A stretch of 64,000 nucleotides of DNA from Pseudanabaena sp. PCC 7367 (GTDB lineage: Bacteria; Cyanobacteriota; Cyanobacteriia; Pseudanabaenales; Pseudanabaenaceae), in assembly GCF_000317065.1 (NCBI RefSeq), contig NC_019701.1, positions 248,001-312,000 on the forward strand, read 5' to 3'. This document shows, piece after piece, positions 59,730 through 64,000 of this stretch. Both the position numbers and the translations under genes were made by a program. Position 1 is the stretch's first letter. The number at the start of each line of letters is the position of its first letter. Under the pieces are notes generated by a model. It ran no database searches. It was not told where the DNA came from and saw only the letters and a list, made by a program, of their open reading frames with translations.

Positions 59730-60125
59730 ATGACCCATCAACCTGACAAATATCAAGCCTTTAAGGCAAAATTGGCAGCGCTCAAAGATGAAATTGCGAT
59801 CGTGGATACGGCCTATCCAGAAAGTGCCCGATCGGCCAGATCACATCTAAAAACCCATGCGGCACTGCAAAACTTCTTTCGCACCGAAATATTAAATCAG
59901 CAAGATCAGCCAGACCAGGGCGATCGCCCCCATGAGCAACAACTCAACGAACAAATCCTGGTGGCGCAATATGTGGAAGTTAATAAACAATTGCGATTAC
60001 TAGGCGCGGATCTAAATATGCTCCAGGCTGCCCGTAATCCAGCTACCTTTCAGCAGCGCAAAATGCAAATTAGCGATCGGCTCAATACCCTGATTGGCAT
60101 GTGCAACGCACTGATGCAAATTTAG
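59730..60125 (+). CDS. PatD-like protein
   Basis: This is a 131-residue, mostly helical soluble protein. The C-terminal half, with VNKQLRLLGADLNMLQAARNPATF then QISDRLNTLIGMC, closely resembles what I recall of PatD, a heterocyst-frequency regulator in Anabaena reported to act through FtsZ. A short Gln/Asp-rich insert (about 57-70) is extra. In a genome where I see no heterocyst genes the protein presumably has a more general, division-related role. Family call by eye only. Confidence 0.6.
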   Translation: MTHQPDKYQAFKAKLAALKDEIAIVDTAYPESARSARSHLKTHAALQNFFRTEILNQQDQPDQGDRPHEQQLNEQILVAQYVEVNKQLRLLGADLNMLQAARNPATFQQRKMQISDRLNTLIGMCNALMQI

Positions 60126-60210
60126 CGCCATATGTCTATTTCTATTACAGATCATGCTAAGGACTTTACCTTTACTTCTGGCTCACAAGCAATAAACCCT
60201 ATACCTGCTT

Positions 60211-60942
60211 CTAAGTCCAGATTACGCCCGTAAAATTGGTCTGCTCGGTTTTGGCATTGTCTAAGTTCACATCAATCAAATTCGCCTTACTAAAATTCGC
60301 CATATATAAATTAGAAGAACTTAAATCAGCACCATTCAAAAAAGCATTACTCATATTTGCCTCACTGAGATCGGCGTTGCGCAACAAAACCCCATACAGC
60401 TTGGCTCCGGTCAAATCCGCTTCGCTCAGATTGGTATAGCTGAGGTTAGCACCACTGAGGATCGCGCGGCTTAAATCGGTGCGGTGTAAATTGGCTTCAC
60501 TCAAATTCACACCATACATCCTGGCTTCGATTACAACGGCATCCGAGAGATCGGACTTTGTTAATTTACAATTGCTCAGGTTCGCACCATGCATTTTCGA
60601 TCGCTGCAATTTGGCCTTGCTCAAGTTGGCATCCGATAAATTTGCACCATATAATTTGGCCTCGCTCAAATTCGCCTCACTGAGATCGACTGTGCCCAAA
60701 TCCGTACCACACAAATTAGTGCCAATCAAGGTGGCGCGATAAAGCTTGGCACCACTAAGATCAGATCCATCCAGATTTGCCTTGGTCAGATCAGCACCAT
60801 ATAAACTGGCCTCGCTCAAATTTGACCCGCTTAAGTTAGCACCGCTGAGATCGGCTCCATTTAAATCCACCTTACTCAAATTCAAGGCAGAAAAATTTCT
60901 CCGCCCCATTTTGTATTGTTGAATTAGATCGGCGATCTCCAT
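60211..60942 (-). CDS. Pentapeptide-repeat protein
   Basis: This 243-residue protein is built almost entirely of A(D/N)LSxx pentapeptides (about 45 repeats from residue 18 on), preceded by a short helix (MEIADLIQQYKMGRRNF). There is no signal peptide or membrane segment, so it is cytoplasmic, unlike the secreted and membrane-tethered pentapeptide proteins at 12.8 and 21.4 kb. It folds as a beta-helix rod; the function is unknown. Its repeats create long open frames on the other strand that are not genes. Confidence 0.9.
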   Translation of the reverse strand: MEIADLIQQYKMGRRNFSALNLSKVDLNGADLSGANLSGSNLSEASLYGADLTKANLDGSDLSGAKLYRATLIGTNLCGTDLGTVDLSEANLSEAKLYGANLSDANLSKAKLQRSKMHGANLSNCKLTKSDLSDAVVIEARMYGVNLSEANLHRTDLSRAILSGANLSYTNLSEADLTGAKLYGVLLRNADLSEANMSNAFLNGADLSSSNLYMANFSKANLIDVNLDNAKTEQTNFTGVIWT

Positions 60943-61522
60943 GGCTTATTTCCCTTGCGTGGTTACCTGATCAATTAATAATCATAATCACCCATAATCA
61001 CTAACTATTTATTCATTTATCCACTTATGCACTACCTTGTCATTGGCCTAAACCTTTAACAACTGCCAATTGAATCTGCATCTCTAGATTGGCCAGGTAG
61101 CAAAACCTTGATCTTGGATTAGTTGCGATCGGCTAATGAAATGTGGGCGATGCGGTTGGCGATTTTTTAGGTGGTGATTGATTACTAGCAATTATCTAGC
61201 AATTATTAAAAAACTATTTTTAAGCCCTGGATTTAAATTAGATGGGTTGTTGGGCGATTACTTTTTCCGCCATGTTTAATTAGCTTTATGCTAGCCAGAT
61301 TGACGAAAAATCTATCAAAATAAGCCCACAGCAATAACAAGAGCCTGATCATCTGATTCAGGATTGATTCGAATTTTAAAGCTCTAAGAATTTAAATCCA
61401 TACTTTACATGTTTGAATTTGGATTATCGAAATTATCCAGGATTATTTAGCCATCCAAAATTATGCGGCTCCCTCCCCTATGCCCATATAAGAGCTAATT
61501 GAGCTAACTAGATGATTATTCG
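60943..61522. other. Intergenic region
   Basis: These 580 AT-rich bases sit upstream of the pentapeptide gene and downstream of the GvpG-like gene. A direct repeat TAGCAATTAT occurs twice near 61186-61205. There are ATAATCA-like direct repeats near 60978. No gene or promoter that I can support. Confidence 0.35.
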
Positions 61523-61768
61523 CTATGTTTGCTCTTCGTCCTGTTCTTGTTCTGCGATTATTTGCGCTTCGATCGCTTCGAGCAACTCTTCTTCTTTGGC
61601 CATAAACTCGTCTTCTTCAATTTCCCCCAGGTCAAATTTAATTTGTAAAGTAGTCAGTTGCTTTTGCAAGCTCTCTTTATGATCAAGCTCTTGGGTTGCG
61701 CGATCTTCTACTTGTTCTGCGATCCAAACTAAGCCTTCGAGTGGCCAGGTGAGTAGTTGCCAAACCAT
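61523..61768 (-). CDS. GvpG-like gas vesicle protein without a gas vesicle cluster
   Basis: This small protein of about 81 residues starts at the ATG at 61768, which has GAGGGG 11 bases upstream; the TTG six codons earlier overlaps that site. The sequence MVWQLLTWPLEGLVWIAEQ, then SLQKQLTTLQIKFDLGEIEEDEFMAKEEELLEAI, then a Glu/Gln tail has the layout of GvpG: hydrophobic start, IxEQ motif, long acidic helix. GvpG is a minor, essential gas-vesicle assembly protein. No gvpA, N, F or other gvp gene is visible nearby, so it may serve another role or a distant cluster. Confidence 0.72.
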   Translation of the reverse strand: MVWQLLTWPLEGLVWIAEQVEDRATQELDHKESLQKQLTTLQIKFDLGEIEEDEFMAKEEELLEAIEAQIIAEQEQDEEQT

Positions 61769-61866
61769 AATTGCTGTTCCCCTCAATGCGGGAATGTTAC
61801 CGTTTATGCTGTTGTTAATACTTTAGCTATTTAATCGTTAATTCTCTAGGGGCAGCAGGTCAATTT

Positions 61867-62982
61867 TTGATGCTTAATCAAATATATAAACATGGTTTAC
61901 GAAATCTATTGTTTACGATCGAGCCCGAACAGGCACATCGACTGGTGATGAATCTGGCCAGGCAGGTAGATCAAAATGCACCAATGCGATCGCTAGTAAC
62001 CAATCTTTGCACCTATGGCGATCGGCGGCTAGGGCAAAAACTATGGGGTTTAGATTTTTCCAATCCGGTGGGCTTGGCGGCGGGATTTGATAAAAATGCA
62101 GAAGCAGCGGCAGCCTGGGCTAGCTTTGGGTTTGGGTTCGCAGAGCTGGGTACAATTACGGCCTTGGCGCAAGCGGGTAATCCCCAACCGCGATTGTTTC
62201 GATTGCCCAATGACCAGGCGCTCCTGAATCGGATGGGGTTTAATAACCTGGGCTCTGAGGCTGTGGCTCACCAACTAGAACAATATTTAGCTGCCCATCC
62301 ACCCACCATGCCGATCGGCATTAACCTGGGCAAGTCCAAAGTCACCGCTTTAGAAAATGCCAGTGATGATTATTTGACTAGTTTTCGGCGGTTTCAAGCG
62401 CTAGGTGATTATTTTGTGGTTAACGTTTCTTCGCCCAATACACCGGGACTGAGGGATTTGCAGGCGATCGATTCGTTGGCCAAAATCATTACTACGCTGC
62501 AGCAAGCCAATCAAGCCAATAAACCAATCCTGGTCAAGATTGCCCCTGATCTTAGTGATGCAGACATTCGCCAAGTGGTGCAACTGAGTATGTCAGAGCA
62601 GATCGCGGGGATTATTGCCACCAATACCACGATCCGCCGCGATAACCTGAGCACGCGCAAGCTAGGGGCAACGGGTAAATCAATTACCGACGAAACAGGC
62701 GGCATTAGTGGAATGCCCTTGAGATCTCGATCGACTGAGGTGATTAAATTAATCTGGCAAGAAACCCATGGCCAGCTACCGATCATTGGCGTGGGTGGCA
62801 TTTTCACTGGCACGGATGCCTGGGAGAAGATTACCGCTGGAGCCACAATGGTGCAGCTATATACGGGTTGGGTCTATGGTGGCCCTGGCGTGATTCGATC
62901 GATTCTGCAAGATCTGGTGCAACGGCTTGAAACGGCTGGATTGAGTAATATTTCTGAGGCGGTGGGATTGGCACACAAATGA
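61867..62982 (+). CDS. pyrD: Dihydroorotate dehydrogenase (quinone), class 2
   Basis: This is a 371-residue flavoenzyme of pyrimidine synthesis that oxidises dihydroorotate to orotate with quinone as acceptor at the membrane. The N-terminal amphipathic extension is followed by the FMN barrel: GLDFSNPVGLAAGFDKNAEA, GINLGKSK, and the catalytic Ser region NVSSPNTPGLRDLQ, PILVKIAPDL, ATNTT, GVGGI and GATMVQLYTGW. The length is normal. It is divergent from the GvpG-like gene. Confidence 0.97.
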   Translation: MMLNQIYKHGLRNLLFTIEPEQAHRLVMNLARQVDQNAPMRSLVTNLCTYGDRRLGQKLWGLDFSNPVGLAAGFDKNAEAAAAWASFGFGFAELGTITALAQAGNPQPRLFRLPNDQALLNRMGFNNLGSEAVAHQLEQYLAAHPPTMPIGINLGKSKVTALENASDDYLTSFRRFQALGDYFVVNVSSPNTPGLRDLQAIDSLAKIITTLQQANQANKPILVKIAPDLSDADIRQVVQLSMSEQIAGIIATNTTIRRDNLSTRKLGATGKSITDETGGISGMPLRSRSTEVIKLIWQETHGQLPIIGVGGIFTGTDAWEKITAGATMVQLYTGWVYGGPGVIRSILQDLVQRLETAGLSNISEAVGLAHK

Positions 62983-63089
62983 TTTTTGAGTTTTAGATAA
63001 ATGAGATTTCAACCAATTCCCAAAGGGATTTGCGGCGAGGTAGAAATGATTACTATGCAGAAATTAAAGTCTTTCAGCAATCTACCGTA

Positions 63090-63224
63090 ATGGCAAATTT
63101 GGTTACTGAGATCCAATCAACTCAAGGTGTCAAAGTATTATTAACTCATACCCTTGATGCCCAGGAAAATGATAATGATGAGTCAGGGATGGGGCAACAG
63201 ATTAACCCACAACTTGTTTTTTAA
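63090..63224 (+). CDS. Possible small protein, 44 residues
   Basis: An open frame begins ATG GCA AAT and encodes MANLVTEIQSTQGVKVLLTH followed by an acidic tail ending NPQLVF. A TTG at 63030 would add 20 residues. Its 3' end overlaps the recN stop region by 23 bases in convergent orientation. There is no ribosome binding site and no known relative; it could be a decayed gene. Low confidence. Confidence 0.25.
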   Translation: MANLVTEIQSTQGVKVLLTHTLDAQENDNDESGMGQQINPQLVF

Positions 63225-64000
63225 GGATATCGGCTTGGCGCAGCAAAGACTCAGCAAAGGCGATCGCACTATCTGGGGTGGTTTCCGTTGCCGTCACTAG
63301 CTCGGTAGCAGCAGTATTTGATTTGGATTTAGTCGCAGACTTGCTATTGCTTTTCCCCCTGGGCTTTTTGCGGGTGGTGGTACTACTGGTGTTAGTGACC
63401 GTAAAACTCACGCCACCAGCCAGTTGAGCCAATTCTTGTTTGCGCTGATCTTGCTGCAATAACTGCACTTTGACGATCGTGCGCTCTTGCTGGTTGGCCT
63501 GATTAGCTTTGGTGGTTGATTTAGATTTAGTAGATTGAATCGAGGTTTGCTCAGGCTGATGATTATTAGCAGTGGATTTGGCCGCGTCAGACTTGCTATT
63601 TTTAAGCTGATTGGATTTATCAGACTGACTAGAATTAGCTGTTTTACGTTTGCCATTAACATTAGTAGATCCAGCAGTTGAGCTAGTCCTATTGACACCA
63701 TTAGCACCAGGATCAGCAGTTTCCGCTTGAACATGCTTAGAAACATGGAAATGCCGATCGGCGATCGCGGCAATAATTGGCTGGTGAGTAACGCAAAGTA
63801 CCTGGTGGGAGCGGCTAAGCTGAAAAAGTTGCAGGGCGATCGCCTGGGATACCCGACCAGAAACGCCAGTATCGATCTCATCAAAAATCATCGTACCCAC
63901 TGGATCGCTTTCCGCAAAGCTGGTCTTAAGCGCTAATAAAAAGCGGCTGATCTCACCACCGGAGCCAATTTGATCTAGTGGTTGCAATGGTTCGCCAGGG
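63202..64000 (-). CDS. recN: DNA repair protein RecN, C-terminal part (runs off the window)
   Basis: This is an incomplete gene. The upstream part lies beyond the window edge. The visible part starts within the head domain: PGEPLQPLDQIGSGGEISRF (ABC signature), then MIFDEIDTGVSGR (Walker B) and QVLCVTHQPIIAAIADRHF (H-loop). Between the H-loop and the last conserved block (TIVKVQLL, then ELAQLAGG) is a polar insert of about 85 residues rich in Ser, Asn, Lys, Thr and Gln, absent from typical RecN. A second Ser/Thr/Lys insert (TNTSSTTTRKKPRGKSNSKS) precedes the C-terminus. RecN is an SMC-like double-strand-break repair protein. Confidence 0.93.
   Translation of the reverse strand, partial: PGEPLQPLDQIGSGGEISRFLLALKTSFAESDPVGTMIFDEIDTGVSGRVSQAIALQLFQLSRSHQVLCVTHQPIIAAIADRHFHVSKHVQAETADPGANGVNRTSSTAGSTNVNGKRKTANSSQSDKSNQLKNSKSDAAKSTANNHQPEQTSIQSTKSKSTTKANQANQQERTIVKVQLLQQDQRKQELAQLAGGVSFTVTNTSSTTTRKKPRGKSNSKSATKSKSNTAATELVTATETTPDSAIAFAESLLRQADILKKQVVG

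Noticed and set aside
1-64000. tRNA, rRNA, transposase or prophage genes
   Set aside because: By-eye scanning found no tRNA T-loop pattern with matching arms, no rRNA segments and no recombinase or phage structural motifs; a tRNAscan or Infernal run would be decisive.

Overview
The window is chromosomal DNA from a cyanobacterium. It carries photosystem II genes psbD and psbC, a phylloquinone-pathway isochorismate synthase, a PatD-like protein and hormogonium polysaccharide (Hps) genes. The HIP1 palindrome GCGATCGC and its CGATCG core recur throughout most genes and spacers. A filamentous, possibly Pseudanabaena-like organism is my guess; no rRNA is present to settle it. I saw no rRNA, tRNA, CRISPR array, transposase or phage module.

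Layout. 0.1-11.4 kb (minus strand): an hpsA-B-C-D cluster, made of a 2705-residue HpsA and three pseudopilins. 11.8-21.3 kb: a membrane protein, a secreted pentapeptide/TPR protein, a corrinoid-adenosyltransferase relative without a P-loop, an AbiJ-like defence gene that looks foreign, argH, a secreted beta-helix/SPOR protein, an alpha/beta hydrolase and a MscS channel. 21.4-26.0 kb: a vWA, PP2C phosphatase and protein kinase triad of the YegL/YegK/YegI (TerY-P) type, in which the kinase is fused to a membrane segment and pentapeptide repeats. 26.1-38.7 kb: a small DUF3593-like membrane protein, a secreted protein coupled to an SLH lipoprotein, an AT-rich HIP1-free membrane gene of unknown function, menF, a lone ExbB/TolQ-type protein and a DUF11/RTX secreted protein. 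38.9-49.1 kb: rhomboid protease, secA, an outer-membrane-like protein, a peroxiredoxin/2OG-oxygenase fusion, psbC, psbD and a TVP38/TMEM64 protein. 49.2-64.0 kb: arsS-type radical SAM gene, GNAT, EgtB-like and EgtC-like genes, an SGNH hydrolase, a decayed transporter tail, a GH13 enzyme with CBM20, PatD-like, pentapeptide protein, orphan GvpG-like gene, pyrD and the 3' part of recN.

Themes. Envelope and export functions dominate (Hps, SecA, rhomboid, SLH, RTX, beta-helix, ExbB). Pentapeptide repeats occur in three genes. Many otherwise conserved proteins (MenF, EgtB, EgtC, PP2C, RecN, SLH lipoprotein) carry polar low-complexity inserts rich in Asn, Gln, Asp, Ser and Arg, several with a visible tandem DNA repeat beneath them. 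psbC lies 268 bases downstream of psbD with its own strong ribosome binding site, instead of overlapping it. Two HIP1-free genes, 14.7-15.6 and 30.3-32.3 kb, are the best candidates for recent acquisition. The strongest candidate for an under-described system is the kinase/phosphatase/vWA triad with its pentapeptide-repeat fusion.
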